A DNA stretch of 54,479 nt from Bacteroidia bacterium (GTDB lineage: Bacteria; Bacteroidota; Bacteroidia; Cytophagales; Cyclobacteriaceae), in contig JAUHYU010000026.1 of the NCBI GenBank assembly GCA_030426345.1, forward strand, positions 1-54,479, given 5' to 3'. The translations under genes were made by a program, and so were the position numbers. Below the pieces are notes generated by a model, which worked only from the letters and a program-made list of their open reading frames with translations, did no database searches and had not been told where the DNA came from. Below, piece by piece: positions 24,862-33,341 of this stretch; position 1 is the first letter of the stretch; every line of letters begins with the position of its first letter.

Positions 24862-26931
24862 CTACTCCATTTCCATAATCAAATTAGCAATTAGTGCAGT
24901 CCATCCCGTTTGGTGGGATGCTCCGAGGCCTTTGCCATTGTCACCATCAAAAAACTCATAGAACAGATGCTGGTTTTTAAAGTGTTCGTCTTTTGTAAAA
25001 AGCATATCCACATCATCTGAATGGTATTGAAATTTACCATCTATATTTCTTTCAAATAGTTTGATCAACCTTTTAGATAGTTCATTGGCAATTTCCTTTA
25101 GGTTTAGTTTATTCCCGGATCCTGTCGGAAATTCGTATTGATAAGTAGGGCCGTAAAAAGTGTAATACTTTCGCAAAGATTGAATGATCATATAATTCAA
25201 GGGCATCCAGATGGGGCCGCGCCAGTTAGAGTTGCCCCCAAACATATACGATTTGCTCTCTCCAGGCTCATATTGGATTCGATGGTGCCCATTATGATCA
25301 AATACAAATGGATGTTCTTGGTGGTGTTTGGAAAGAGAACGAATGCCATACTCTGACAGAAACTCTTTTTCATCCAATAGGCGCTTGAGCAAATGCTCTA
25401 ACCTAAAACCACGCATTATGGAAAATAGATAGTTTCCGTCCGAATTTTTCTCTTCAATCCTGGATATCAAGGATGCGAGGTCAGGGCGCGTTTTTATAAT
25501 TTCTACAGCTCTGATTTTAAAGTCTTCCAATTCATCAAAAAGGTCAAAGTGAATGATTTCCACTGCGAATAATGGAATAATTCCGACTAAGGATCGAACC
25601 TTTAAACGATCTGTCGTACCACTTGCCATTTCGACGACGTCGTAATAGAAATTGTCCTCATCGTCCCAAAGCGAGATGTCTTTTTTTCCAATATGGTGCA
25701 TGGCCCAGGCAATATTTAAAAAATGCCTAAAGAATTTAGCAACGGATTCTTCATAGATTTTATTGGTTTTTGCCAGCTCCAGTGATATACGAAGCATATT
25801 TAACGTGAACATGGCCATCCAACTGGTAGCATCAGCTTGTTGCATTCTTGTGATCCCATGAGGCAAGTCACTACGGTCGAATACACCAATATTGTCCAGC
25901 CCTAAAAAACCGCCTTCAAAGAGGTCTATTCCATTCTTATCCTTTTGATTCACCCACCACGTAAAGTTGACAAGAAGCTTTTGGAATGCAGTTTCCAAAA
26001 AAGGAATGTCTCCTTGACCACTGTGATGTCTATCCTTTTCATAGACATTCCAAACTGCCCAAGAATGAACCGGTGGGTTAACATCACTAAAATTCCATTC
26101 GTAGGCCGGGATTTGGCCGTTAGGATGCATATAGTTTTCTTTCAATACAAGGAGAAGCTGCTCTTTCGTGAAATGAGGATCTATCTCGACAAATGACACC
26201 ATGTGAAACGCAAGATCCCAAGCGGCATACCAAGGATATTCCCATTTATCTGGCATAGATATGATATCTCGATTGTTAAGGTGTTGCCAACTAAAATTTC
26301 TTAGTTTAGAACGTTTTGGGACTGCTTCTTCTACATCTCCAAAATGCCACTTATACACATCGAAGTAGTAAAATTGCTTGGTCCACAGCAAACCTGAAAA
26401 GGCACTTTTGATAATTGATTGATGAGCCTCAGGCAGGTCACTTTTAATGATGTTCCCATAAAACTCGTCACACTCCTTTATTCTTTGATCAAATATGGCG
26501 TCAAAATTCGCCCAGGGATTTTGTATTTTCTTTTTACTGAGACGTATTCTGATGCTCTTTTCTTCGCCTTTTTTAAGTTTGAATTTATGCCAAACAGCCA
26601 TTTTTGATCCGGTCTTTTCCGGATTTACACTTTCTTTACCGTTTACAACATGGTCATTGATGCCATCTTTGACGTATTCGACTTCGTTCGGAAGCTTATA
26701 AATATGCTGATTGTTTGTCTCATTTTCACAAAACAGTTGTTCACCATCTTCATGATATAAATAATACCTACCATTCCTGATACTTCGGGATTGGACACAA
26801 TCGTCCGCAATGGATTTTATGCAGGGACGTGAATAGTTCTTGTTGTGTCTCCAGAAATTTCTAAACCATAGGTGAGGAAGTACGTGGATCTTTGCCTTTT
26901 TAGGGCCTCTGTTAACCACGGTGATCTTCAT
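24862..26931 (-). CDS. C-terminal catalytic part of the MGH1-like glycosidase
   Basis: 689 codons from the ATG at 26929-26931, which matches an internal residue of the parent protein rather than a genuine start. It includes the (alpha/alpha)6 barrel: KWEYPWYAAWDLAFHMVSFVEIDPHF (acid/base Asp region), EGGFLGLDNIGVFDRS, and FYEFFDGDNGKGLGASHQTGWTALI near the C-terminus. If translated alone it lacks the N-terminal domain. Confidence 0.75.
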   Translation of the reverse strand: MKITVVNRGPKKAKIHVLPHLWFRNFWRHNKNYSRPCIKSIADDCVQSRSIRNGRYYLYHEDGEQLFCENETNNQHIYKLPNEVEYVKDGINDHVVNGKESVNPEKTGSKMAVWHKFKLKKGEEKSIRIRLSKKKIQNPWANFDAIFDQRIKECDEFYGNIIKSDLPEAHQSIIKSAFSGLLWTKQFYYFDVYKWHFGDVEEAVPKRSKLRNFSWQHLNNRDIISMPDKWEYPWYAAWDLAFHMVSFVEIDPHFTKEQLLLVLKENYMHPNGQIPAYEWNFSDVNPPVHSWAVWNVYEKDRHHSGQGDIPFLETAFQKLLVNFTWWVNQKDKNGIDLFEGGFLGLDNIGVFDRSDLPHGITRMQQADATSWMAMFTLNMLRISLELAKTNKIYEESVAKFFRHFLNIAWAMHHIGKKDISLWDDEDNFYYDVVEMASGTTDRLKVRSLVGIIPLFAVEIIHFDLFDELEDFKIRAVEIIKTRPDLASLISRIEEKNSDGNYLFSIMRGFRLEHLLKRLLDEKEFLSEYGIRSLSKHHQEHPFVFDHNGHHRIQYEPGESKSYMFGGNSNWRGPIWMPLNYMIIQSLRKYYTFYGPTYQYEFPTGSGNKLNLKEIANELSKRLIKLFERNIDGKFQYHSDDVDMLFTKDEHFKNQHLFYEFFDGDNGKGLGASHQTGWTALIANLIMEME

Positions 26932-26958
26932 TAGAATATCATCAACCCCTGCTTTTGC

Positions 26959-27480
26959 CTACTCAATATAGCAATCAAAATAAGCACTATTCTTAAAATA
27001 GCCGGTGTCTATCAACTCATACTCCGCTTGACCCCGATTCCTATTGTTATTGTTTCTAACTAAATCAATATATGGAAATTTTCTTTGCGGGTACTTATAT
27101 AGATACTTGCAGTATGAGTGTGTTGGTGAGGATGCCTGATGAAAATAAAGTTCCTTTACATCTTCTCCATGATTACCCTGACCATTAGTTAGACCGAACA
27201 ATCGTTCTTTTAAAATTGCATCCTTGCCATTCCAAAACGCTGGTGCTAGGCACAATATTTCCCGCGAGTCACAAAAACCAGCGATACCTTCTTCTCCCCA
27301 TCTATAGGCATTGCTACGTGCCTTATCATGTGTTACACATTCCCATGCATGCCCTTGTTCGCTATAATCTTCCCGTACTGTGCCCCATTGCCTTTCAGCT
27401 AGATAAGGGCCCCATTTTTTCCAATTTTTATAAGGAGAGCTAACGGATAGTCTTTCTTCTTCGGAAGCTTTCTGCTTCAT
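26959..27480 (-). CDS. N-terminal fragment of the MGH1-like glycosidase
   Basis: 173 residues ending at the amber codon after YFDCYIE. It would encode only the N-terminal super-sandwich part and is unlikely to function alone. The next nine codons after TAG are in the same frame as the downstream part. Confidence 0.75.
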   Translation of the reverse strand: MKQKASEEERLSVSSPYKNWKKWGPYLAERQWGTVREDYSEQGHAWECVTHDKARSNAYRWGEEGIAGFCDSREILCLAPAFWNGKDAILKERLFGLTNGQGNHGEDVKELYFHQASSPTHSYCKYLYKYPQRKFPYIDLVRNNNNRNRGQAEYELIDTGYFKNSAYFDCYIE

Positions 27481-27890
27481 ATATCTTTAATATAATGTTA
27501 GAGCCAAATAAAATATTCAATCCATTAATTGTAGAACCCAACTTCTCTTTAAGTGAGGGTCTTGATGGCAATGATTATTTATAATTTGGGAGTAAAAGTA
27601 GGTTAAATTTGGATATATCGTAATAAATTAACAAAATATTATATTGTTTGTATTGAAATACGGATTGTGTTGAATTATTATCATTACATCGCATGTTATA
27701 TTATTGATGTCGTATTTCATATGCTGAGAAAGGGATGTGAAATATCAATCCTTAAAGTGAACTAAAATCCAATATCATTTCTTTAGAATAAATCGTGTTT
27801 ATTTATTCGTTACGTCATTTAAAACCGTCTTATTTTCAAATTGTCGCAACGAATTGATATGAAACGCTGAGTGTTCCTGCTTTTACAAAA

Positions 27891-27913
27891 GCATGGATTT
27901 TAGAGGCTTTTTT
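27891..27913 (-). repeat. Interspersed motif, copy
   Basis: gcatggattttagaggcttt then ttt; consensus copy apart from the first base. Intergenic. Confidence 0.7.
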
Positions 27914-27942
27914 TACCAGACTGGTACTGGGAGAGAGGTATG

Positions 27943-27969
27943 AGAGGAAGTATCCATGATACTTCCTCT
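27943..27969 (-). terminator. Hairpin downstream of yceI
   Basis: agaggaagtatc (27943-27954) pairs perfectly with gatacttcctct (27958-27969) across a 3-nt loop, 8 bp after the yceI stop. A clear T-tract is missing on the transcribed side, so termination is likely but not certain. Confidence 0.5.
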
Positions 27970-27976
27970 GCTTATT

Positions 27977-28546
27977 TTATTTTTGCTCGAGCATTTCAAC
28001 GTTACATAGCATTTCTATGAATGGTGCGACAGATGCAACCGATCCAGATATGCCAAATTCATTTCTGTCAACATTGCCGATCAGCTGAAAACCTACTTTG
28101 TTAAGTCCGTCTTTAGTCTTCGTAGAACCAATGTGATTTGCAGATAGTTCCGCTTCTTTGGTAATTCCTCTCATCGTGAGATCACCCACCACTTTGTACG
28201 TATTGTTGCCACTTTTGGTAAATGATTTACTGACAAAACTGATGGTTGGGTTATTTTCCATGTCAAAAAAACTATCACTTTTTAGGTTCTTGTCGCGACC
28301 TTCTGCTCCGGTACTGATACTGCTGACTTGAGCTGTGAAAGTAACTTTTGCTCCAGTGAAATCTTCCGGTGTTCCGCCTTCCATTGCGGCGTCAAATTCC
28401 ATAAACCTTCCATTGACAATTGAAATTCCAGCATGTTGTGCGTTGAACATTATGCCGGAGTTATTGGTATCCATTTTCCAACTTTGAGCATTGACGCCAA
28501 AAGAGATGAGTATTATTAATGTCAATGAGAGCAGAATGTTTTTCAT
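27977..28546 (-). CDS. YceI-family periplasmic protein
   Basis: 189 residues with a Sec signal (LILISFGVNAQS). The YceI lipocalin-like fold is recognisable: WKMDTNNSGIMFNAQHAGISIVNGRF, SDSFFDMENNPTISFVSKSF, VVGDLTMRGITKEAEL and NRNEFG-type ending. The family binds isoprenoid-like lipids in a barrel and is linked to envelope or acid-stress functions. It stands alone between an interspersed-repeat spacer and the cbpM gene. Confidence 0.92.
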   Translation of the reverse strand: MKNILLSLTLIILISFGVNAQSWKMDTNNSGIMFNAQHAGISIVNGRFMEFDAAMEGGTPEDFTGAKVTFTAQVSSISTGAEGRDKNLKSDSFFDMENNPTISFVSKSFTKSGNNTYKVVGDLTMRGITKEAELSANHIGSTKTKDGLNKVGFQLIGNVDRNEFGISGSVASVAPFIEMLCNVEMLEQK

Positions 28547-28724
28547 AGTTTTAGTTTTTTATTAAATCGCTAAATAACAAAATTTTAAAGTCATTATAAT
28601 AAACTTCTTCCTTGGGAATGAATAAAGTTTTGAAATAATTCGATAGACACCTATTCTACCATCAATTGTCATACATGCGGCCAATCAATTTCATATTCCA
28701 ATATTTCTAGTTTCTCGCTTGAAA

Positions 28725-28746
28725 TCATGGATTTTAGAGGCTTTTT
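28725..28746 (-). repeat. Interspersed motif, copy
   Basis: tcatggattttagaggcttt then tt, a full consensus copy in the spacer between yceI and cbpM. Confidence 0.75.
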
Positions 28747-28803
28747 CTCGAATCTCTTGACAAGAATATTTTCACATAATTTCCTGTTCAAAAAACTTGC
28801 CAG

Positions 28804-29112
28804 TCAATTTTCCTGTTGATCTTCGTAAAGCCGTAGCCTGTTTTTAGTTTTCGTAAGATCACTTTGTAACTGATCTACTTTTTGCAATAGGTTCAAGACC
28901 ACATCGACCCCTTCCAGGTTTAGTCCTAATTCCTTGTGGAGCCTCACTATTTTTTCCACGTCGCTGATCCTTTCCTGCGGGATGCATTGTTGCTTTTCGT
29001 GGGTCGTGATTTCGATCAGGCCTATGTCTTGCAGTTCGATGAAAAATGCAATCTCCACTTTGTAACATGCGCAAAGTTGCACCACTGGGATGTATTCTTT
29101 TTCTTTCGTCAT
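28804..29112 (-). CDS. cbpM: CbpM-type MerR-like DnaJ co-chaperone modulator
   Basis: 102 residues: an N-terminal region ([21 protein letters not shown], then LQDIGLIEI) and a C-terminal coiled coil ([26 protein letters not shown]), matching CbpM, which binds and inhibits the J domain of CbpA. It follows the DnaJ gene with a 4-bp overlap, the standard cbpA-cbpM order. It probably regulates the adjacent DnaJ protein. Confidence 0.9.
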   Translation of the reverse strand: MTKEKEYIPVVQLCACYKVEIAFFIELQDIGLIEITTHEKQQCIPQERISDVEKIVRLHKELGLNLEGVDVVLNLLQKVDQLQSDLTKTKNRLRLYEDQQEN

Positions 29113-30011
29113 GATCGTAGTTTGGCTAGTTCTTCAAACAATTCCTTTTCTTTTGCACTGATGTTCGTTGGGTTTTTGATGGAATAGGTGATGTACAAAT
29201 CCCCAAATTGCCCCTCTTTTTTATATACGGGAAAGCCTTTTCCCTTGAGCCTCACCTTGGTGTTGTTTTGTGTTTCGGGTTTGATATTGAGCTTTACCTT
29301 GCTGTCAAATGTATCTACCAATACCTCGCCGCCGAGCATGGCTTTATACAAGTCAACCTCGACTGTGGTGTAGAGGTTGGCGCCATGGCGCTTGAACCTG
29401 CTGTGGTTGGCGATCACAAAAGTAATATACAAGTCGCCTTTGGGGCCTCCGTTCATGCCATCGCCTCCATGGCCTTTTATCTTGATGGTCTGTCCGTTTT
29501 CCACGCCTGCAGCGATCGACAGCCTAATGTTTTTGCCGTTTATCGTCAGCGTGCGCTTGTGGGTTTTATAAACATCCTCCAGGTTTAAGTGAAGTTCCGC
29601 GTTGAAATCCTGCCCTTTAAACTTCATGGCCCCACGGCTGCTCGCCCTGCCGGCACCTCCAAACATAGAACTGAAAAAATCAGAAAAATCATCTTCTCCA
29701 AACCCTCCTTGTCCACCTCCCGCTCCTCGGGAAGAAGTGCTTTGGCGGTGTTGGCGATGTTGTTCTGCCTGCTCAAAGTGATCGGCCTGCTTCCAATCCT
29801 TGCCATATTTGTCGTATTTTTTGCGTTTCTCGGGATCGCTGAGTACCTCGTTGGCTTCGTTGACCTCCTTGAATTTTCGCTCCGCCTCCTTGTCGTCGGG
29901 ATTTACGTCAGGGTGGTGTTTTCGCGCATGCTTGCGGTAGGCTTTCTTGATATCCGCCTCTGTAGCATTCTTTTCAATGCCCAATATTTTATAATAGTCT
30001 ATAAAATCCAT
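29109..30011 (-). CDS. cbpA: CbpA-type DnaJ protein
   Basis: 300 residues with an N-terminal J domain ([24 protein letters not shown] at 33-35), a Gly-rich linker with [12 protein letters not shown] (about 100) and two C-terminal beta-sandwich peptide-binding domains ([35 protein letters not shown]). There is no Cys-rich zinc finger, which makes it CbpA-like rather than DnaJ proper. It stimulates DnaK ATPase and acts on misfolded proteins, being controlled by CbpM in the same operon. Confidence 0.93.
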   Translation of the reverse strand: MDFIDYYKILGIEKNATEADIKKAYRKHARKHHPDVNPDDKEAERKFKEVNEANEVLSDPEKRKKYDKYGKDWKQADHFEQAEQHRQHRQSTSSRGAGGGQGGFGEDDFSDFFSSMFGGAGRASSRGAMKFKGQDFNAELHLNLEDVYKTHKRTLTINGKNIRLSIAAGVENGQTIKIKGHGGDGMNGGPKGDLYITFVIANHSRFKRHGANLYTTVEVDLYKAMLGGEVLVDTFDSKVKLNIKPETQNNTKVRLKGKGFPVYKKEGQFGDLYITYSIKNPTNISAKEKELFEELAKLRS

Positions 30012-30162
30012 GTGTGTTTGATCATTCTGCTTTGATAATTAATCAACGTTTTAAAGTACGTCTTTTGACATTATTTACAATGAAATTCGGAGTATTATGA
30101 TTGTTGTTTTTAAGATTTGGAATAGCTATGACAATTAACTTCACATTTACCAACACCGTTCC

Positions 30163-30289
30163 CCAGGCATGGAGGTTGATGGCACCGAAGAGCGCGAAGA
30201 AGTAATGGACGTTTTGGAAACGGGAGCCCTGTTTCGCTACGGGCATGAAAATATCAGAAAAGGGATGTGGAAAGCCCTGGAATTTGAAG
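30163..30289 (+). pseudogene. Truncated duplicate of the 5' end of kdnA
   Basis: 127 bp aligning without gaps to 32117-32243. I count 13 differences, ten synonymous and three not (D/Y, T/A, E/K). It encodes MEVDGTEEREEVMDVLETG and LFRYGHENIRKGMWKALEFE, then ends abruptly where homology stops. The synonymous bias indicates a copy that evolved as a real gene, perhaps in a relative, before truncation. An interspersed motif lies 42 bp beyond the break. Confidence 0.88.
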
Positions 30290-30585
30290 AGGGATATTTG
30301 GAACAATATCGCAATTTCTGCATTAACAAAATCATGGATTTTAGAGGCTTTTTGATTGCCTGGTTAGGATATTGCACATGCGACACACCTGTACCAGCTG
30401 GATTTATGTCTTGAGATAAGTGCTTATAAAATTTGTGGCAACCATAAAGAGCATCGGCCTTTACAGTTTTTCTGTTCATTAAAACCATCTAAAAACCATC
30501 GAGATTTGATTTAGGTGAAGGATAATGTAAAACAGAAAAAATAAGGAGGAGACCGGAAATGCTACTAAGATGTTTTGGTTAGAAG
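30290..30585. other. Spacer beyond the kdnA remnant
   Basis: About 296 bp with no convincing gene. It contains the interspersed motif at 30332-30353 and a degenerate look-alike at about 30480. It ends at the MFS gene stop. Confidence 0.5.
30332..30353 (-). repeat. Interspersed motif, copy near the kdnA remnant
   Basis: tcatggattttagaggcttt then tt; exact consensus copy. Confidence 0.75.
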
Positions 30586-31776
30586 CTACACTTTGCCGGG
30601 TCTTCCGGCAGCCAATCCCACATAAAGTTTACAAGAGGCAATGACAATGAGGAGCATCAGTGGGTAAGACCAGCCACCCGTAAAATCAAAGAGGCTGCCG
30701 AAAATTATGGGCCCCGATGCAGCGATAAGATAGCCAATGGATTGTGCCATACCAGATAGCTCAGTAGCACTTTCTGTATCACTTGATCGCATCACAATAA
30801 GCAAAAGAGCCAATCCAAAAGTCCCGCCGAGAACAAAACCAATAAGTGAGACCCATAAAAAGACTGGGCCTAACTGCGGGAAAAGCAATCCAAATAGACC
30901 AATGACCTCAATAATAATTAAAAATGTCACTATGGAACGTTGATCACTTTTTCTCCCTGCTAAAATGGGAATGATCAATGAGCCAAAAATTCCGGTTGCC
31001 TGTGAGATGGAAAGCATCCATCCAGAAAACTCTGCATCGTGGCCTCTGCTGTGCAATATGGCCGGTAGCCAAGCTAAAATCACATAAAAAGTCAAGGATT
31101 GTAGTCCCATAAATATGGCGACATTCCATGCCAATCTTGATCCTCCAATGTGTTTCAGGGCTTTAAAATAACTTCGACTGGACGAAGTTTTCTTCAATTT
31201 CCATAATTGGGGCAGCCAGACGAAAAAAGCGACTATTGATAAAATCGCCCATACACGTAGGGAACCCCGCCAACCTAAATTATAGTGATGAGCCAAAGGA
31301 ACGCTTAAGCCCGCAGCCATAGACGCCCCAACAGCCATTGTAGCAGAATATAAACTGGTGATAAACCCGGAATTCGAGGAAAATTCGCTTTTGGTCAGAC
31401 TTGGCATCAACACGTTGCCAAATGCAATAGCAATACCGAATAACAACGTGCCGAAATATAGGGCAGGGATCCAGTCTATTGATCTTATGATTATACCAAT
31501 CGTCAGCAGAGACAATGCTCCAAGCAAAGTACCTCCAATGCCAAAACGTCTCGTGAAAATTGGGGCCAAGGTGGATACTGCTCCAAAGGCAATTAGAGGC
31601 AATGTGGTTAAAAGGCCCAGCATGAAGCTGGAGAGTCCTGTTGCTTCTCGTATATCTTCAATTAATGGACCTATACTTGCCAATGCAGGCCGTAGGTTGA
31701 TGGCTACAAAAAGGATTCCAATAAACAATAAAACATTGATGGACTTTTTATGACCATGGGATTTTGATTCTGGCAT
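30586..31776 (-). CDS. MFS transporter of the CynX/NimT type
   Basis: 396 residues with about 12 hydrophobic segments. The start (SINVLLFIGILFVAINLRPALASIGPLIEDI, the CynX-family opening) and the cytoplasmic loop FTRRFG are typical, with later segments such as WMLSISQATGIFGSLIIPILAG. The family includes cyanate and nitroimidazole exporters, and the substrate here is unknown. It lies between the kdnA remnant and intact kdnA in reverse orientation, and may be an inserted gene. Confidence 0.9.
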   Translation of the reverse strand: MPESKSHGHKKSINVLLFIGILFVAINLRPALASIGPLIEDIREATGLSSFMLGLLTTLPLIAFGAVSTLAPIFTRRFGIGGTLLGALSLLTIGIIIRSIDWIPALYFGTLLFGIAIAFGNVLMPSLTKSEFSSNSGFITSLYSATMAVGASMAAGLSVPLAHHYNLGWRGSLRVWAILSIVAFFVWLPQLWKLKKTSSSRSYFKALKHIGGSRLAWNVAIFMGLQSLTFYVILAWLPAILHSRGHDAEFSGWMLSISQATGIFGSLIIPILAGRKSDQRSIVTFLIIIEVIGLFGLLFPQLGPVFLWVSLIGFVLGGTFGLALLLIVMRSSDTESATELSGMAQSIGYLIAASGPIIFGSLFDFTGGWSYPLMLLIVIASCKLYVGLAAGRPGKV

Positions 31777-32113
31777 TTACAGAGTGGATTATAAATCAAA
31801 TAGAAAGTGAAGATAGACAAACCAACCGAATGGATATAATAGGTTTTGTTAAACTTTTTAAGCTCATTAAACCCCTTATAAACCATGACTGTTTTGTAAA
31901 AGCAATTTGTGTTTGTGGGATTATCCATTCTTATATTATGTTGCATGTTTAGATTGACCGATAAAGATAATTTCTGGTTTATGAACTCCGAACTAAAGAG
32001 AAGAAATTATTACCTCAACTATTAAGTGAAAAGCGAGAATTGGTTATTTTTGTGGCAATTTTGTTCTGCAATATTTTATAAGAATCATTTTTCATCTTTA
32101 ATTACCACAGATT
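31777..32113. other. Divergent spacer before kdnA
   Basis: 337 bp between MFS and kdnA, no ORF seen. It contains a likely kdnA promoter element at 32045-32052 and a degenerate interspersed-motif look-alike at about 31870-31890. Confidence 0.5.
32045..32052 (+). promoter_or_regulatory. Possible Bacteroidota -7 element for kdnA
   Basis: tatttttg matches the TAnnTTTG consensus, about 62 bp before the kdnA start. No good -33 TTTG is seen at the right spacing, so support is weak. Confidence 0.3.
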
Positions 32114-33307
32114 ATGCCAGGCATGGAAGTTTATGGCGCCGAAGAGCGCAAAGAAGTGATGGATGTTTTGGAGACAGGCGCGCTGTTTCGCTACGGACAT
32201 GAAAATATCAGGAAAGGGATGTGGAAGGCCCTGGAATTTGAAGCAGAAGTTTGCAAACAAACAGGAGCCAAACACGCTCATGCCGTCACCAGTGGAACTA
32301 CAGCTGTGACGAGCATCATGGCTGCAGCGGGCATTGGCCATGGCGATGAAGTGATTGTGCCTCCTTATACTTTTGTTGCTCCTGTCGAAGCGGCTTTTCT
32401 TGCTGGTGCGCTTCCCGTATTTGCAGAAATAGATGAATCGCTTTGCCTGAGCCCTGAAGGAATAGAAGCTGCTGTCACTCCTAATACAAAGGCTGTTTTG
32501 TTGATCCACATGTGTGGGGCTGCGGCAGATTTGGAAGGGATTTTAGCTGTTTGCAAAAAGCACAATTTGGTTCTGTTAGAAGATTGTGGTCAGGCAATGG
32601 GGGCAAGTTATAAAGGAAAATCTGTCGGTCTTCATGGAGTAGCAGGGGCTTTTTCATTTGATTATTTTAAGATAACTACCTGTGGAGAAGGAGGTATGAC
32701 AATCACCAATGATGAAGCTATTTATAAAAATATAGATCAGGTTTCTGATCATGGACATACCCACGAAGGCAATAATCGGGGCATGGAAGATCACTACATT
32801 ATGGGGTCGAATTTTAGGATTGGGGAAATCAATGCTGCTATTGGACTAGCCCAAATGCGTAAATTGCCATGGATTTTGGAGCAAAATAGAAAGCACAAAA
32901 AATACATCAAAGTTAGGTTGAAGCAGATCGACGGATTGACATTTCGTAAACTAGGTGATGAAGAAGGCGATTCGGCTACATTTATCAATTTCTTTTTACC
33001 GACAAAACAACATGCGGAAAAGCTATTTGCACAATTGAGCGAAGATGGAGTAGGAGGGGTTGCGAATTGGTACACGAATATGTATCACTTTATCAATCAG
33101 TGGGATCACATCAAAGAAGTGAAATTCCCATCAAAATTGGCGATACACAACTTGGACGCTCCACAGGATTATAGCAGCATTTATCTTCCCAAATCTGAAG
33201 ATATCATTAGCCGTTTGGCATGCATTGGCATTTCGTGTACATGGAAAGAGAATGAGCTGGCTGCTTACACAGATAAGATCGTAGCAGCGATCAAAAAAGT
33301 GCTCTAA
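32114..33307 (+). CDS. kdnA: KdnA-type PLP aminotransferase for 8-amino-Kdo synthesis
   Basis: 397 residues of the DegT/DnrJ/EryC1/StrS family. The catalytic Lys186 lies in SFDYFKITTCGEGG and the PLP-phosphate Asp157 in LLEDCGQ. The neighbouring gene is a KdnB-like Kdo dehydrogenase, and in Shewanella KdnA/KdnB together oxidise C8 of Kdo and transaminate it to Kdo8N. The pairing here is the main evidence for this assignment, since aminotransferases of this family have many substrates. The interspersed motif overlaps its stop codon (gtgctctaaatccatg), and a paralogous fragment of its 5' end lies about 1.8 kb upstream. Confidence 0.82.
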   Translation: MPGMEVYGAEERKEVMDVLETGALFRYGHENIRKGMWKALEFEAEVCKQTGAKHAHAVTSGTTAVTSIMAAAGIGHGDEVIVPPYTFVAPVEAAFLAGALPVFAEIDESLCLSPEGIEAAVTPNTKAVLLIHMCGAAADLEGILAVCKKHNLVLLEDCGQAMGASYKGKSVGLHGVAGAFSFDYFKITTCGEGGMTITNDEAIYKNIDQVSDHGHTHEGNNRGMEDHYIMGSNFRIGEINAAIGLAQMRKLPWILEQNRKHKKYIKVRLKQIDGLTFRKLGDEEGDSATFINFFLPTKQHAEKLFAQLSEDGVGGVANWYTNMYHFINQWDHIKEVKFPSKLAIHNLDAPQDYSSIYLPKSEDIISRLACIGISCTWKENELAAYTDKIVAAIKKVL

Positions 33308-33316
33308 ATCCATGAA
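33293..33316 (+). repeat. Interspersed motif copy supplying the kdnA stop
   Basis: A-run, gtgctctaaatccatgaa; the TAA stop of kdnA (33305-33307) is inside the motif. Confidence 0.55.
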
Positions 33317-33341
33317 TTAATATTAAATCAACAAAAATAAT

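Larger units (their letters stand above)
24862..27480 (-). pseudogene. MGH1-like glycoside hydrolase interrupted by an in-frame amber codon
   Basis: One 873-codon frame spans 27480 to 24862, read as two parts. The first 173 residues ([73 protein letters not shown]) match the N-terminus of MGH1-like/GH63-like glucosidases, and the rest (MKITVVNRGP, LPHLWFRNFWRHN, WEYPWYAAWDLAFHM, GNSNWRGPIWMP, FFDGDNGKGLGASHQTGWT) matches the catalytic C-terminal part. They are joined by TAG at 26959-26961 and nine in-frame codons (AKAGVDDIL), where homologs read YIE-Y-AKA. Everything else is intact, so this is a recent nonsense change, suppressed stop or sequence error. The expected product is a cytoplasmic alpha-glucosidase-type enzyme. 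Confidence 0.88.
27481..27976. other. AT-rich spacer between the glycosidase and yceI
   Basis: 496 bp without a convincing ORF. It holds the glycosidase promoter region, a reverse copy of the interspersed motif at 27891-27913 and a 12-bp stem inverted repeat at 27943-27969. Confidence 0.6.

Noticed and set aside
30008-30011. dnaJ start as another motif copy (tataaaatccatg)
   Set aside because: The DNA follows naturally from the conserved MDFIDYYK start, and the A-run and GCC part are missing.
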